Source of the DNA: Deltaproteobacteria bacterium
GTDB lineage: Bacteria > Desulfobacterota > Desulfarculia > Adiutricales > JAFDHD01
Length of the DNA stretch: 42,006 nt
NCBI GenBank assembly: GCA_019306365.1
Contig: JAFDLS010000014.1
Location: forward strand, 1-42,006
Direction of reading: 5' to 3'
Shown here: positions 16,358 to 27,609 of the stretch, one piece after another
How the letters are laid out: every line of letters starts with the position of its first letter
Numbering within the stretch: the first letter of the stretch is position 1
Notes under the pieces: generated by a model
The model's input: the letters and a program-made list of their open reading frames with translations, nothing else
Told to the model about the DNA's origin: nothing
The model's database searches: none
Translations under genes and position numbers: made by a program

Positions 16358-17509
16358 TTAATTTCGGTCTTTTTTGGTTTCTGCCTCGAAAAATTTTGAT
16401 TTTAATTCTTCAAATGATGCCGCCTTCTTAAATACCTTTAAGAATTGCCTTACACGAGGCAGCTCTTTGCGTGCTAAGGCGGTGATCTTCCATTCCTGAC
16501 CAGCGTCTTGAGCCGGAAAGCCTGCCCAGCGCATCCTTCCAGCCGGAATGTCGCTCAAAACTGTCGCCCCCGCCAGGACAAGAGCTTCATCACCTATTTC
16601 GATACCGTCTTTGACATTGGCCCCCATGAGAAAGACCCTGTCCCCAATTTTCGCGCTTCCGGCAATTGAAGCGTGTACGACAATACAATCCTGCCCGATT
16701 CTGACATTGTGTCCGATTTGCGCCAGATTATCTATTTTGGTTCCAGCCCCGATTACGGTTATGCCCGCCAAACCTCGATCAACGCAGACCTGACTGCCAA
16801 CCTCGACGTTATCTTCAATCAGGACGCCTCCGGCATGTTCATTTTTAACGTGAAGAAGCCTGCCCCGCCCGGGGTCTGGAATTTGGTTATACCCGAACCC
16901 ATCATCTCCGATAACAGCCCCGGAATGAACAATAACCTTGTCTCCCAGGGTAGTGCGTCTAAAAAGGGTTACCCTGGGGTAAATCACGCATCCTTCACCC
17001 AGCACCACATTATCGTCGATAAAAACTTGCGGATAAATGCGGCAGCCTCGCCCGATCTTAACATTCTCGCCAATATAGCACCAGTCACCAATGATCACGT
17101 CATTACCCAGATCGACGCTTGCACGATTTTTAAACCGCACCTGTGACGTATCCGCTTGGACCAACGAGGGTTCTTCTATTGTCAGCTCTAACAGTACCGA
17201 GAAAACAAGACGAGGCGCTGGAGCTTGCAAGTAAGGTTTGGTCTGGCCGGCCAGTGAGTCTGGAAGAATAATCGCCGCTGCTTTTCCCTCTTCGGCCTTA
17301 ACAAGATATGGTTTTGAAACTGCGAAAGTCAAACAATCTGGTTCAAGAGCCTCGATCGGGGATATAGCTCTGATAATGACCTCAGGATCACCCACCATCT
17401 CAATGTCATGAGGCAGGTCTGGACTTCCAAGTTCCACCAATCGTGATCTGATCTCTTTTCGGGCCAGTTCCGCCAGCTCTCCTAATTTATATGAACGAGG
17501 CAGTTTCAC
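16358..17509 (-). CDS. lpxD: UDP-3-O-acylglucosamine N-acyltransferase (LpxD)
   Basis: Adds the N-linked hydroxyacyl chain in lipid A synthesis. An N-terminal uridine-binding domain (about 1-125) is followed by hexapeptide repeats (about 127-330) and a helical C-terminus. IDNLAQIGHNVRIG contains the histidine aligned with catalytic His239 of E. coli LpxD. IGDDGFGY and DRGLAGITVIGAGTKIDN are family signatures. Length 383 is about 40 above E. coli LpxD, from a longer N-terminal domain and C-terminal tail. It stands 76 bases downstream of the skp/ompH gene, as in E. coli. Confidence 0.95.
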   Translation of the reverse strand: MKLPRSYKLGELAELARKEIRSRLVELGSPDLPHDIEMVGDPEVIIRAISPIEALEPDCLTFAVSKPYLVKAEEGKAAAIILPDSLAGQTKPYLQAPAPRLVFSVLLELTIEEPSLVQADTSQVRFKNRASVDLGNDVIIGDWCYIGENVKIGRGCRIYPQVFIDDNVVLGEGCVIYPRVTLFRRTTLGDKVIVHSGAVIGDDGFGYNQIPDPGRGRLLHVKNEHAGGVLIEDNVEVGSQVCVDRGLAGITVIGAGTKIDNLAQIGHNVRIGQDCIVVHASIAGSAKIGDRVFLMGANVKDGIEIGDEALVLAGATVLSDIPAGRMRWAGFPAQDAGQEWKITALARKELPRVRQFLKVFKKAASFEELKSKFFEAETKKDRN

Positions 17510-17585
17510 ATTCTATACCTTTTGGGAGTGTATTGAAACGTTAACTCAATTTTACCAAATGCCAGCTCTTTACATGCACCGACAA

Positions 17586-18128
17586 TTACTTGCTTGCATC
17601 ATAAATTTTCATCAATTCATTCGTCAGATCGATAGTCCCGGGAGCGTAAATGACCCCGGACCGATTTTTTTCCAGAATCAAGGTATAACCTTTTTCCTGC
17701 CCATATTTGGTAATCAGTTGGGAAAGTTTTTCAAGAATAGGCCTGGTGCTTTTTATTTCCTCTCTTTTCATCTGCTCGTTGACATCCCGGTAATGATCCT
17801 CAAAATCCCTTATCTTACGCTTCAAGGTTTTTTCTTTATCGTAACGCACGTCAGGCGCAAGGATACTTGATTGACGCTCTAGTTCTAACTTTGCCTTTTC
17901 GATCTCGGCTCGTCTTAAGTCCAGATCTTTGCGCATCTGTTCGAATTTCTTGATAAGCTTCTCTTTTTCTACCTTACCTTTTTGAGACTCATTAATTACC
18001 TTTTGAATATTGACGACACCAATTTTAATCACTTCGGCGGATAATGCCGGCAAAGGCGCTGCCACCGCCATAAAACAAACAAGGGTTAAACACAATAAAA
18101 GGTTGGTTATCAAACTTCTTTTATGCAT
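17586..18128 (-). CDS. skp: OmpH/Skp-family periplasmic chaperone
   Basis: Periplasmic holdase for unfolded outer-membrane proteins on the way to BamA. The protein starts at the ATG at 18128, just after a GGGAGGACGA ribosome site. An N-terminal signal (MHKRSLITNLLLCLTLVCF, ending about PALSA) is followed by IGVVNIQKVI, the OmpH opening, then a long charged coiled coil (about residues 50-130) rich in Lys, Glu and Arg, and a C-terminal strand. Mature size about 150 residues fits Skp. The in-frame extension to 18290 would overlap bamA and is not used. Lies between bamA and lpxD as in E. coli. Confidence 0.93.
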   Translation of the reverse strand: MHKRSLITNLLLCLTLVCFMAVAAPLPALSAEVIKIGVVNIQKVINESQKGKVEKEKLIKKFEQMRKDLDLRRAEIEKAKLELERQSSILAPDVRYDKEKTLKRKIRDFEDHYRDVNEQMKREEIKSTRPILEKLSQLITKYGQEKGYTLILEKNRSGVIYAPGTIDLTNELMKIYDASK

Positions 18129-18162
18129 ATTCGTCCTCCCAAAACTAGAGATGTTGATATAT

Positions 18163-20817
18163 TTAAAAGAATGAACCAATACTGAACTCCCAGGAACTGG
18201 TCTGTTCTCCCGGTTTCGGATCAAGCACATAGCCCCATTCCAACCGCAGAGGTCCCAAGGGGCTGAAAAACCGAATGCCAGCCCCCGCACTCTTCCTCAA
18301 ACTGCTAAAATCAATATTTTCATCAGATCTGTAAGCATTGCCTGTATCAAAAAAGACGACTCCCATCAATCCGGCGTCCTTTATGAGGGGAAAGATGTAT
18401 TCGAAATTGAATAATACCATTTTTTCCCCGCCCAGGACGGTATTGGTCGCCGGGTCGAGCGGGCCGATGGAACCCCATTTAAAGCCTCGCAAGCTATTCA
18501 TGCCGCCCAGTACGAAGTTTTCAAAGATAGGCACTTTACCGCCAGCCCTTCCCTCGAGAAACCCGAACTTACCGCGGGCGAAAAAGACATGTTCTCCCCA
18601 GGGCAGAGGGAAAAACCAGCCTGAATTGAGCACGTATTTATTGAAATAACTAGTTCCGCCTAAGAAGCCGCCGGCATACTCCACCGTTATTGAGTTGTCC
18701 GATCCGGAAGAGGGATTAAAGAATCGGTTGCGAGTATCCCGTCGAAGTGCCACGGTGATGCTGCTGGTTTTCCACCTCCCCTCCATCGTCTCAAGTGTAA
18801 CGGAAGCATCTTCATCGATATTTTCTATGACAGCGTCTTCATATTTATATCTTCCGGATAAACCGACGTATTCCATGATAGGATATCCCAACCCTATAAT
18901 TCCACCGATCGCATCCTTATCGTAATCAGTATATTTCTGAGTTCTGTCATAAATACTAATACCGGCTGACAAAGGAATATCAAAGAGCCAGGGTTCCGTG
19001 AAACTCATTGAATACTCGGTGATTTTATCCCCAACGCTGCCTTCAAGCACAAGTTTCTGGCCCTTTCCAAACAGATTATTTTGACTGACTGAAAAGATAC
19101 CAAAAACCTTGTTGTATGAACTGTAACCAGCCCCAATTGAAAAGGCTCCGGTAGGCTGCTCTTCCACTTTGATCTTGACGTTCTGCTTGTTGTCTGCGCT
19201 TCCCTTGGTTTGAGAAAATTTAATATCTTTAAAATAACCGAGGCGGTTCAGATTCATGGCGCTCTTTTTGAGTTTTTCCTTTGAAAACAGGTCTCCCTCG
19301 TTGATCTTGAATTGCCGGCGAATGACTTTGTCTCTTGTTTTGGTGTTGCCCGTTATTTCAATACGTTCAATATAGACCAACTGATTTTTTGTAATCTTAT
19401 AGGTGATATCGACCGATAGGGTGTCCTCATGTTCCCTTATCAAGGGGGAAACAAGGGCAAAGGCGTATCCATGAGAAGAATACAAAGAGTTGATCTCTGT
19501 CATGTCCTTCCGTATAATTTCCCGGTTGAAAAAAGCCTGCTTGTCGATTTCAATCAGGGAGAAAAGCTTTTCTTCCGGCTCAATCAAGTCCCCGGTGAAA
19601 GAGACTTTTCCGACCTTATACTGAGGACCTTCGTTAATTTGGATAGTAACCACCATTTCGTCTTCTTCCACCTCGACAAAAGGGTCGGCCACTTGAACCT
19701 TGATATACCCATGGTTATAATAATACGTCAAAATTTTTGAAATGTCTTCTTTCAAATCGTCCCGTTTGAGGATGCCCGCATCGGTAAGCCAGGTAAAAAA
19801 ACCTTTTTCCTTGGTTTCCATGAGATCCAGCAGTTTTTTACGATTGACATTCTCATTGCCTTTGAAATCGATCCTTTTAATGTAAACTCGGCCCCTTTCC
19901 TTGATGCCATATCGAATACCAACCATTTTGGGTCCAATATTCTCAATCTTATAGATCACCTCAGCGTTATAGTACCCTTTTTCCCGATATACCTCTTTAA
20001 TATTTTCCACACTGTCCACGATCTTTTTTGTGTCCTGGATCGAGTAAAGCGAGTACCCCAACACCTCGCGCAAATCCTTCTCTTCAACCCTCCGTACGCC
20101 TACAAACTCAATCTGCCGAATGGATGGTTTTTCATCCACGGTGAAATGGACGATTTTCCCTTCCTCTGAATCCTCCACTTCAACCTTAACATCCTCAAAA
20201 TAATTCATTCTATAGATGCTCTTTAAGTCATCTGATATCTTTGTCTTGGAAAAGATATCGCCTTCCTTACTCTTGAGCACCGTTTTGATGGCGTCAGATT
20301 CAATACGTTTGTTGCCTGAAATAATAATCTTGGATAGTTTCTGCCGGCCAGTAATTTTAAATGTCGCCTTAACCGCGAGGTCCTTAATCAGGGCCGCCAG
20401 ATTTTCAAGACCTTCTCCCTGAACAAAAACGGATCCAGTTCTTTTAAGACCCAGGGTGTCAACTATTCTGGCATCTAGTGAAATACTGCGGCCAATTTTT
20501 GTGAGGCTTCCATAAATGATGTAATCGACGTTCAGGGCTTTGCCAAATTTCCTGGCGATTTGTTCACTCACCTCGACCAGTTCTCTTGCCCCCAGGGCTT
20601 GCCGAATATCGGCTTTGGTAGCCGTCTCGACGCCGTGATCCAGAAATTGACCCGTCAACATTTCCTGAATCCCCTTTCGGAGATAATTTAAATCTTCCTT
20701 GCCATAGACCGTAAACGGAAGAACACCAACCTTAACCGTCTCAGCAGCCCGGGCCAAACCCGGTAACACCATCAATAAAATCAAAAGCAAAGCAATTCGT
20801 TTCAGCATTCTTTTCAT
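18163..20817 (-). CDS. bamA: Outer membrane protein assembly factor BamA
   Basis: Core of the BAM complex, which folds beta-barrels into the outer membrane. Signal peptide about 1-24 (ending ARA). Residues about 25-155 form an extra alpha/beta domain (KVGVLPF...VDYIIYGSLTKIG...SLDARIVD) resembling the N-terminal TolB/FlgO-like fold, absent from E. coli BamA. Five POTRA domains follow (about 161-235, 236-314, 315-404, 405-483, 484-558), then a 16-strand barrel. LRGFKWGSIGP is the conserved loop-6 RGF motif, and the protein ends in Phe, the barrel signal. Length 884 against 810 in E. coli; the added domain accounts for the difference. The ATG overlaps the lolD stop by four bases. Confidence 0.95.
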   Translation of the reverse strand: MKRMLKRIALLLILLMVLPGLARAAETVKVGVLPFTVYGKEDLNYLRKGIQEMLTGQFLDHGVETATKADIRQALGARELVEVSEQIARKFGKALNVDYIIYGSLTKIGRSISLDARIVDTLGLKRTGSVFVQGEGLENLAALIKDLAVKATFKITGRQKLSKIIISGNKRIESDAIKTVLKSKEGDIFSKTKISDDLKSIYRMNYFEDVKVEVEDSEEGKIVHFTVDEKPSIRQIEFVGVRRVEEKDLREVLGYSLYSIQDTKKIVDSVENIKEVYREKGYYNAEVIYKIENIGPKMVGIRYGIKERGRVYIKRIDFKGNENVNRKKLLDLMETKEKGFFTWLTDAGILKRDDLKEDISKILTYYYNHGYIKVQVADPFVEVEEDEMVVTIQINEGPQYKVGKVSFTGDLIEPEEKLFSLIEIDKQAFFNREIIRKDMTEINSLYSSHGYAFALVSPLIREHEDTLSVDITYKITKNQLVYIERIEITGNTKTRDKVIRRQFKINEGDLFSKEKLKKSAMNLNRLGYFKDIKFSQTKGSADNKQNVKIKVEEQPTGAFSIGAGYSSYNKVFGIFSVSQNNLFGKGQKLVLEGSVGDKITEYSMSFTEPWLFDIPLSAGISIYDRTQKYTDYDKDAIGGIIGLGYPIMEYVGLSGRYKYEDAVIENIDEDASVTLETMEGRWKTSSITVALRRDTRNRFFNPSSGSDNSITVEYAGGFLGGTSYFNKYVLNSGWFFPLPWGEHVFFARGKFGFLEGRAGGKVPIFENFVLGGMNSLRGFKWGSIGPLDPATNTVLGGEKMVLFNFEYIFPLIKDAGLMGVVFFDTGNAYRSDENIDFSSLRKSAGAGIRFFSPLGPLRLEWGYVLDPKPGEQTSSWEFSIGSFF

Positions 20818-21503
20818 CTTTCCTCTTGAACCCGGCCATCAATCAATCTGATTTGTGAGGACATCATACTTGCAAGCTCAAGGTTATGGGTTGCAACAAT
20901 TGTAGTCAAGCCTTTCTCTTCATTAAGCTGGATCAAAAGCTCATTAATTCGCCGGCCGGTTTGAGAATCAAGGTTGCCGGTAGGTTCATCTGCCAAAAGC
21001 AGCTCAGGCTCAACGACCAGAGCCCGAGCCACGGCCACTCGCTGCTGCTCCCCGCCGGAAAGCTCTCCGACCCGGTGGCGCAATCTTTCCCGCAGGCCTA
21101 CCCGAACCAGCATTTCTTCTGCTTCGCCATAAGCATCCTTCCTGCTCAAACCCTGAATCAGGGCCGGCATAGCCGTGTTTTCCAACGCGTTGAATTCTGA
21201 AAGAAGGTGATGAAATTGAAAAACGAAACCTATCTTCCGATTCCTGATCCTGGCCAGAGCCTTGGGACTCTGCTGATACAAATCAAGACCATCCAGAAAG
21301 ACTCGCCCGGAAGTTGGCTCTTCTAAAGTTCCTAAAATATGTAGCAGGGTAGACTTCCCGACCCCCGAGGCACCGATCACAGCCAGACTCTGGCGGCGCT
21401 TGATTGTAAGATCGATACCTTTTATAACCTCGACTTGACTTGATCCTGTTTGGAAGGTCTTGATCAGACCTTCAACAATAACGTGGCCCCACTCGTTTTT
21501 CAC
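20814..21503 (-). CDS. lolD: Lipoprotein-releasing ABC ATPase LolD
   Basis: ATPase of the LolCDE complex, which releases outer-membrane lipoproteins from the inner membrane. Walker A is GASGVGKST at 44-52. [19 protein letters not shown] is the LolD form of the Q-loop region (E. coli has YQFHHLLPDFTALENV). Signature [15 protein letters not shown] and Walker [13 protein letters not shown] are intact, and HNLEL supplies the switch histidine. Length 229. It follows lolC/E by 14 bases and overlaps bamA. Confidence 0.95.
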   Translation of the reverse strand: MKNEWGHVIVEGLIKTFQTGSSQVEVIKGIDLTIKRRQSLAVIGASGVGKSTLLHILGTLEEPTSGRVFLDGLDLYQQSPKALARIRNRKIGFVFQFHHLLSEFNALENTAMPALIQGLSRKDAYGEAEEMLVRVGLRERLRHRVGELSGGEQQRVAVARALVVEPELLLADEPTGNLDSQTGRRINELLIQLNEEKGLTTIVATHNLELASMMSSQIRLIDGRVQEER

Positions 21504-21517
21504 TTTAAAGTACGCCC

Positions 21518-22759
21518 CTACTCATACCGCAAGGCCTCCACCGGCTTGAGCCGGGAAGCTCGCCAGGCAGGGTAGAGGGTTGCAAGAAAACTGATCACTA
21601 CAGCCATAAGGATGACAAGAATCACATCCGGGGCCTCCATTCTCACCGGCAGGGTATCTATATAGTAAATGTCCCGCGGGATCTTGATAAATTGATAACG
21701 GCGCAGAACATCACAGAGCAAAACTCCGCCCGCCAGCCCAAATAAAGTGCCGATGACACCGATGACCAAGCCCTGGAATACAAATATTTTCATGATACTG
21801 AATCCCGTAGCGCCCATGGACTTGAGAATCGCGATATCTTTGGCCTTTTCCATAACCACGATTATCAAAGTCGAAACGATATTAAAAGCCGCTACAAGAA
21901 CAATCAACAGCAGGATGACGAACATAGCGAACTTTTCCAGTTTAAGAGCCCAGAAAAGGTTGCGGTTCATCTCCATCCAATCCCTGGCCCAGTATCCCTG
22001 TCCCAGCCGTTGTAGAATCGCTCCCTTGATCTTATCGGCCATGTAAATGTCGTTAACCTTGACTTCCAGCCCGGTTACAGTCGGTCCCAGGTTCAAAAAG
22101 TCCTGGGCTTGACTCAATGAAACATAAACCAATGTCGAATCATATTCGTACATGCCGGATTTAAACAGCCCCACAACCTTGAAATTTCTGGTTTGCGGAG
22201 TGCGTCCCCCTAGAGGGGTAATCTTACCCATCGGTGAAATAACTTTAATAGTATCCCCGAGAATAACGCCTAAGGTCCTGGCCAGTTCCTGCCCTAGAAT
22301 TATCGTTCCCAGGTCCTCACCCGGAGATCCGGCCTTACCAGCCAATTCGGAAAGCCGGCCGGATGTTATGCTCTTGCTCAGATGTCCCACCTGCCCGGTC
22401 AAAACAGGGTCAACTCCCCTTAAGATCGCACCGGAGACACCGCCGAGCGCGCTCAACATGACCTGACTGTATATAAAAGGCTCTGCCGACAGAACTCCTT
22501 TAACCTCCCGAACCTCAGGGAGCATTTCTTTGTAGTTTTCCATGGATCGGCCGTATTTCAGAATAACGACGTGGGAGTTGACCCCGAGGATCTTTTCCTT
22601 CCAGGTTTCCTGAACTCCGCTCATTACGGACAAGACCACGATCAAGGCAGCCACGCCCACAGCCACCCCGGCCAAAGAAATGACTGTAATTAATGAAATA
22701 AAAGCCTGTTTACGTTTGGCCTTAAAATATCTCCAGGCGATAAAGGTCTCAAAGGCCAC
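21518..22759 (-). CDS. lolC: Lipoprotein-releasing system permease LolC/LolE
   Basis: Inner-membrane partner of LolD. A first helix (about 22-50, within LITVISLAGVAVGVAALIVV) is followed by a periplasmic MacB-PCD domain (about 51-265) and three C-terminal FtsX-type helices (about 275-300, 325-350, 380-400). FIAWRYFKAKRKQAFISLIT is the family N-terminus. Length 413. There is a single LolC/E gene beside lolD, rather than separate lolC and lolE, so it may work as a homodimer (LolF-type) or pair with a gene elsewhere. The C-terminus LYPAWRASRLKPVEALRYE is the standard ending. Confidence 0.92.
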   Translation of the reverse strand: MAFETFIAWRYFKAKRKQAFISLITVISLAGVAVGVAALIVVLSVMSGVQETWKEKILGVNSHVVILKYGRSMENYKEMLPEVREVKGVLSAEPFIYSQVMLSALGGVSGAILRGVDPVLTGQVGHLSKSITSGRLSELAGKAGSPGEDLGTIILGQELARTLGVILGDTIKVISPMGKITPLGGRTPQTRNFKVVGLFKSGMYEYDSTLVYVSLSQAQDFLNLGPTVTGLEVKVNDIYMADKIKGAILQRLGQGYWARDWMEMNRNLFWALKLEKFAMFVILLLIVLVAAFNIVSTLIIVVMEKAKDIAILKSMGATGFSIMKIFVFQGLVIGVIGTLFGLAGGVLLCDVLRRYQFIKIPRDIYYIDTLPVRMEAPDVILVILMAVVISFLATLYPAWRASRLKPVEALRYE

Positions 22760-22777
22760 TCCTCATTGACCTCCTTA

Positions 22778-24232
<1,455 letters not shown>

Positions 24233-24336
24233 TTTTGATTTACTTCCTTATGTAAAAATCATAACTCCATTTTTAAAAGCTCAAGGTTTTAAAAAGCCCA
24301 TTCCTTTTAAAACAGGATGTGTAATTTGGGAATTGA

Positions 24337-24365
24337 CTTATAGTCCAATTCGGGGTTCGAGTCAA
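24337..24365 (-). promoter_or_regulatory. Sigma-70-type promoter upstream of lysS-lol-bam-lpx operon
   Basis: On the minus strand TTGACT (24365-24360), a 17-base spacer, and TATAAG (24342-24337). Both boxes and spacing are close to consensus. It lies about 105 bases before the lysS start, in a 193-bp gap that otherwise holds no gene. It would transcribe lysS, lolC, lolD, bamA, skp and the lpx genes, so its activity matters even if lysS itself is dead. Not experimentally shown. Confidence 0.65.
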
Positions 24366-24425
24366 GTTAAAACCATGAAAATTAAACGAAATCCTCACCA
24401 AGAACAAATAGTGAAATGAGCAGGA

Positions 24426-26090
24426 TCACTGCGAACGCGGTAAATAGATGGTAAAGATGGTCCCGATCTGCGGTTGTGAAAAAACCTGAATCCGGCCGCC
24501 CCCGCCTTCGAGGATCCGGGAAACTATAGGCAGGCCCAGCCCGGTGCCTCTTTCCTTTGTAGTATAAAAAAGATCGAATATATGCGGCAGATCAACCTCA
24601 GGGATACCATGACCGGTGTCACTTACGATCACCCTGGCCATACCCTTTTTAACTTCATCAGGCTCCAACGCGACTGATATACTCCCGCCGTCGGCGATGG
24701 CGTCCTTAGCGTTTAAAAGAAGGTTCCACATAATCTGTTCAAATTGAAGAGGGTCAAAATGAATAAAAACTTCGGAACAGTTGACCGCGATCAAGGTCGC
24801 GGCGTCTTTCTGCTCAACCTGCCTGTTAAAATCGTTGATAATATCCTGAGTGGCCTGTAAGAGATTGACATGAACAGGATTACCGGATCGAGGCCGGGCA
24901 AATAAAAGGAAATCACGGACGATATTTTCGAGGCGGTCCATTTCACGGCGGATGATTTTTATTAAAGGCGCATGATCCTTTTTGCCTTTCAATTCTGCCT
25001 CTAACATCTGAATGGACCCGCTCATGGAAGCCAGAGGGTTCCTGATCTCGTGGGCAATTCCAGCGGCGACCTCACCTGCCGCGGCCAATTTGCCCACCCT
25101 TTGGACTTCTTCCTCCATCTGATGAATGCGGGTTTTGTCCTGAAAGACCAGAAGCCTGCCCCAGTTGATATTCGCGCTGTCTTTCAAGCCCTGAAGGGAT
25201 ATTTCGAGGTATAAAGGCTGACCGTCCGGCCTGGTGAAGATGTAAGGGACGGGTTGTGTCTTTATATCCTCCGAATCGCTTAAGGCCGGAAGACTCAAAT
25301 CCTTGAAGATCCTGGTATAGAGATGGCTTTTAATCTGGTTGGAAGTAAAGCCTGTTATCCGTTCCGCTGCCGGATTACAAGATAGAATCCTTCCGTTAAG
25401 ATCCAGAGTCATCAATCCGCTTTCAATGCTTTTAACAATGCTGTCATTAAGATCTTCCAGCCTTTTAAGATCAGTCTCCTTGGCCTGAAGCCTTCGCTGC
25501 GTATCCTCAACCTGAGATGAAAGATATCCAGACAGATAGGCCACCAGGTAAAAAGCGCACAGATTAATCAGAATTCTATATAGAACGTCTGAAGCCAAAC
25601 TGTAAGTTGGGGAATCCAGGCGGGTGTAAAAGGGAGTTATATACTGGTAGTACTGCAAATCAAGGATGAGCCCATACGTTATAATGGAGAACGAGGCGAT
25701 CAGAAACGCGCCTTTTCTATAAAGAATAAAACTGGCGTTTATAATGGCCCAAATGTACATGAAGGAAAAAATACTCTCAATACCGCCAGTTAAGTAAATA
25801 ATTCCCGTAATCATCAAGACATCGCCAATGCTCTGAATGTACGCTTGAATTCTTACGGGAGTGAAACGAGGTAAGATCAGGACATAGAAAAAAGTTAGCA
25901 GGTAGATCGCGATGATGATGATATACAAGCCGGTTAGGCTTACATTAACAGCGCCCCAGGGATCCCGCAGCTGAACAACAACCGTTGCCCCTAATAGAAA
26001 GGTAATAATGAGCACCCGAAAGAACATCAACAGGCGCAGCTTAGCGGTCGGGGTATGTTTAGGGTCTGAGTTTACTGGTTCCTCGATCAT
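24426..26090 (-). CDS. Membrane PAS-domain sensor histidine kinase, PilS-like
   Basis: Two-component sensor of 554 residues. Six hydrophobic segments lie in about residues 20-190 (FFRVLIITFLLGATVVV starts the first). A coiled segment (about 193-215) leads to a PAS domain (about 216-325, with MTLDLNGRILSCNPAAERITGF). The HisKA box AAGIAHEIRNPLASMSG places the phosphorylated histidine at 347. The HATPase domain shows LLNAKDAI (N box), VSDTGHGIP (G1) and GTGLGLPIV (G2). The N-terminal layout and the neighbouring pilC suggest PilS, which controls pilin transcription with PilR. No response regulator is adjacent, so its partner is elsewhere. PilS is an inference; kinase identity is firm. Confidence 0.9.
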   Translation of the reverse strand: MIEEPVNSDPKHTPTAKLRLLMFFRVLIITFLLGATVVVQLRDPWGAVNVSLTGLYIIIIAIYLLTFFYVLILPRFTPVRIQAYIQSIGDVLMITGIIYLTGGIESIFSFMYIWAIINASFILYRKGAFLIASFSIITYGLILDLQYYQYITPFYTRLDSPTYSLASDVLYRILINLCAFYLVAYLSGYLSSQVEDTQRRLQAKETDLKRLEDLNDSIVKSIESGLMTLDLNGRILSCNPAAERITGFTSNQIKSHLYTRIFKDLSLPALSDSEDIKTQPVPYIFTRPDGQPLYLEISLQGLKDSANINWGRLLVFQDKTRIHQMEEEVQRVGKLAAAGEVAAGIAHEIRNPLASMSGSIQMLEAELKGKKDHAPLIKIIRREMDRLENIVRDFLLFARPRSGNPVHVNLLQATQDIINDFNRQVEQKDAATLIAVNCSEVFIHFDPLQFEQIMWNLLLNAKDAIADGGSISVALEPDEVKKGMARVIVSDTGHGIPEVDLPHIFDLFYTTKERGTGLGLPIVSRILEGGGGRIQVFSQPQIGTIFTIYLPRSQ

Positions 26091-26291
26091 GAGATAATTT
26101 TTAATAGGCTGGAACCTGGTTTAGGGGGAGTATTTTTGATCTTCACGAAATAATGAGTTGAATTTGTGAAATACGGATATTTACAAAAGCACAAGTTATG
26201 ATAATCGCTTCATGTGTTCCTGATTATCTCCCATTGTCTGCGGTTCCCGGTGTTGAGCGGTGAAAATTCTTTGTTATATAGAAATGTCCGG

Positions 26292-27497
26292 TTAGATAAG
26301 ATCACCTATCTGGAACATGGGCATGTACATGGCTATCATCAAACCTCCGACGCCAACACCCATAATAACGGTCATTAATGGTTCAATGGCAGTGGTTAAC
26401 GCCTCCACCGCGGCATCAACCTCATCATCATAAAAGTCGGCGATCTTGGCGAGCATGGTTTCCAGCGCTCCGGCTTCCTCGCCCACACTAATCATCTGTA
26501 TAACCATGGCTGGAAAAACACCGCTTTCTTCCAACGGGTCAGCTATTACACGCCCCTCGGATATAGCCTGCCGAGTGTCGATTATGCTTTCCTCGATGAT
26601 CTTGTTACCAGCTGTGTGGGCTGTTATCTCCAGGCCGTCCATGATGGGAACACCAGAACTCATCATTGTGGAAAGGGTTCGCGTGAAGTGGGCGACAGCC
26701 ATTTTGCGCTGTAAATCTCCAAAAATGGGAACCTGCAGTATAGTCCGATCCCAGATGACTTGCCCTCTTTCCGTATTTTTAAAACGCCTGAATAAAAAAA
26801 TGAAGACTGCGGTAGCGACTATGATATAAATGATATTCTTTTTGGTGAAGTTACTGAGGCTGACGAGAAATTGGGTCGGCGCAGGCAGCTGCGCGCCCAT
26901 ACCCTCAAACATTTCCGCGAAAACAGGAATGACGAAATAAAGCATGAAGACCATAACGACAATAAACACTACGAAGATTATCCCGGGCAGCATCATGGCG
27001 CCCTTGACTTTTGATCTAAGTTTGGCGGCCTTTTCAATATGACGGGCCAAACGCTGGAAGATAATATCCAGGATACCGCCCTCCTCTCCAGCGGCCACAA
27101 GGTTGCAATACAGGTCATCAAAATGTTTGGGGTGTTTTTTAAACGCCTCGGAAAGGGTCGCGCCGGTAACAACGTTGTCCTTTACGTCTAAAAGTACCTT
27201 CTTAAAAGTTGGATTGTCTTCCTGATTAGACAGTATTTCAAGGCATTTAACCAAAGTAAGGCCCGCGTCGATCATTGTTGAGAAATTGCGGGTAAAGATG
27301 ATGATGGTCTTATTGGTTACCTTCGGCTGCAGGAATTTTATATTCTCAAATAGATCTTTGGGCGCAGGTTTAATTGAGGTCGGAGCAATGCGAAGGCGCT
27401 TTAAGTAGGCTTCTACGGCTTTCTCACTGTCCGCCTCCATTTTGCCTTTTCTTTTATTACCTTTAGTGTTAACCCCTTTCCACACGTAATATGGCAT
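26292..27497 (-). CDS. pilC: Type IV pilus inner-membrane platform protein PilC
   Basis: Polytopic inner-membrane protein of the GspF/PilC family that couples the PilB/PilT motors to pilus assembly. Two GspF domains are visible: about 65-190 (FTRNFSTMIDAGLTLVKCLEI) and about 270-395 (FTRTLSTMMSSGVPIMDGLEI), each ending in hydrophobic helices. NLVAAGEEGGILDIIF and MISVGEEAGALETML are the paired G-E-E-G/A motifs. I start at the ATG at 27497 (401 residues) because GGCGGAGG lies five bases upstream; a TTG at 27512 is less likely. No pilB, pilT or pilin gene is adjacent. The kinase gene follows 201 bases downstream. Confidence 0.93.
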   Translation of the reverse strand: MPYYVWKGVNTKGNKRKGKMEADSEKAVEAYLKRLRIAPTSIKPAPKDLFENIKFLQPKVTNKTIIIFTRNFSTMIDAGLTLVKCLEILSNQEDNPTFKKVLLDVKDNVVTGATLSEAFKKHPKHFDDLYCNLVAAGEEGGILDIIFQRLARHIEKAAKLRSKVKGAMMLPGIIFVVFIVVMVFMLYFVIPVFAEMFEGMGAQLPAPTQFLVSLSNFTKKNIIYIIVATAVFIFLFRRFKNTERGQVIWDRTILQVPIFGDLQRKMAVAHFTRTLSTMMSSGVPIMDGLEITAHTAGNKIIEESIIDTRQAISEGRVIADPLEESGVFPAMVIQMISVGEEAGALETMLAKIADFYDDEVDAAVEALTTAIEPLMTVIMGVGVGGLMIAMYMPMFQIGDLI

Positions 27498-27540
27498 AAC
27501 CGCCTCCGCCAAATGAACATTTTTAAATAATTATATGTAT

Positions 27541-27568
27541 TTTATAAGAAAATACCCCTTCCGGTCAA
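27541..27568 (-). promoter_or_regulatory. Sigma-70-type promoter for pilC
   Basis: Minus-strand TTGACC (27568-27563), 16-base spacer, TATAAA (27546-27541), about 45 bases before the pilC ATG. Good match to consensus at both boxes. No sigma-54 elements were seen here. Confidence 0.6.
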
Positions 27569-27609
27569 GTAAAATCAGGGGGTTGTCATTAGCACACGAT
27601 ATGACCTAG

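Noticed and set aside
18129-18290. Longer start for the OmpH/Skp gene
   Set aside because: It would overlap bamA and put 54 non-conserved residues before a clear signal peptide; the ATG at 18128 has a strong ribosome site.
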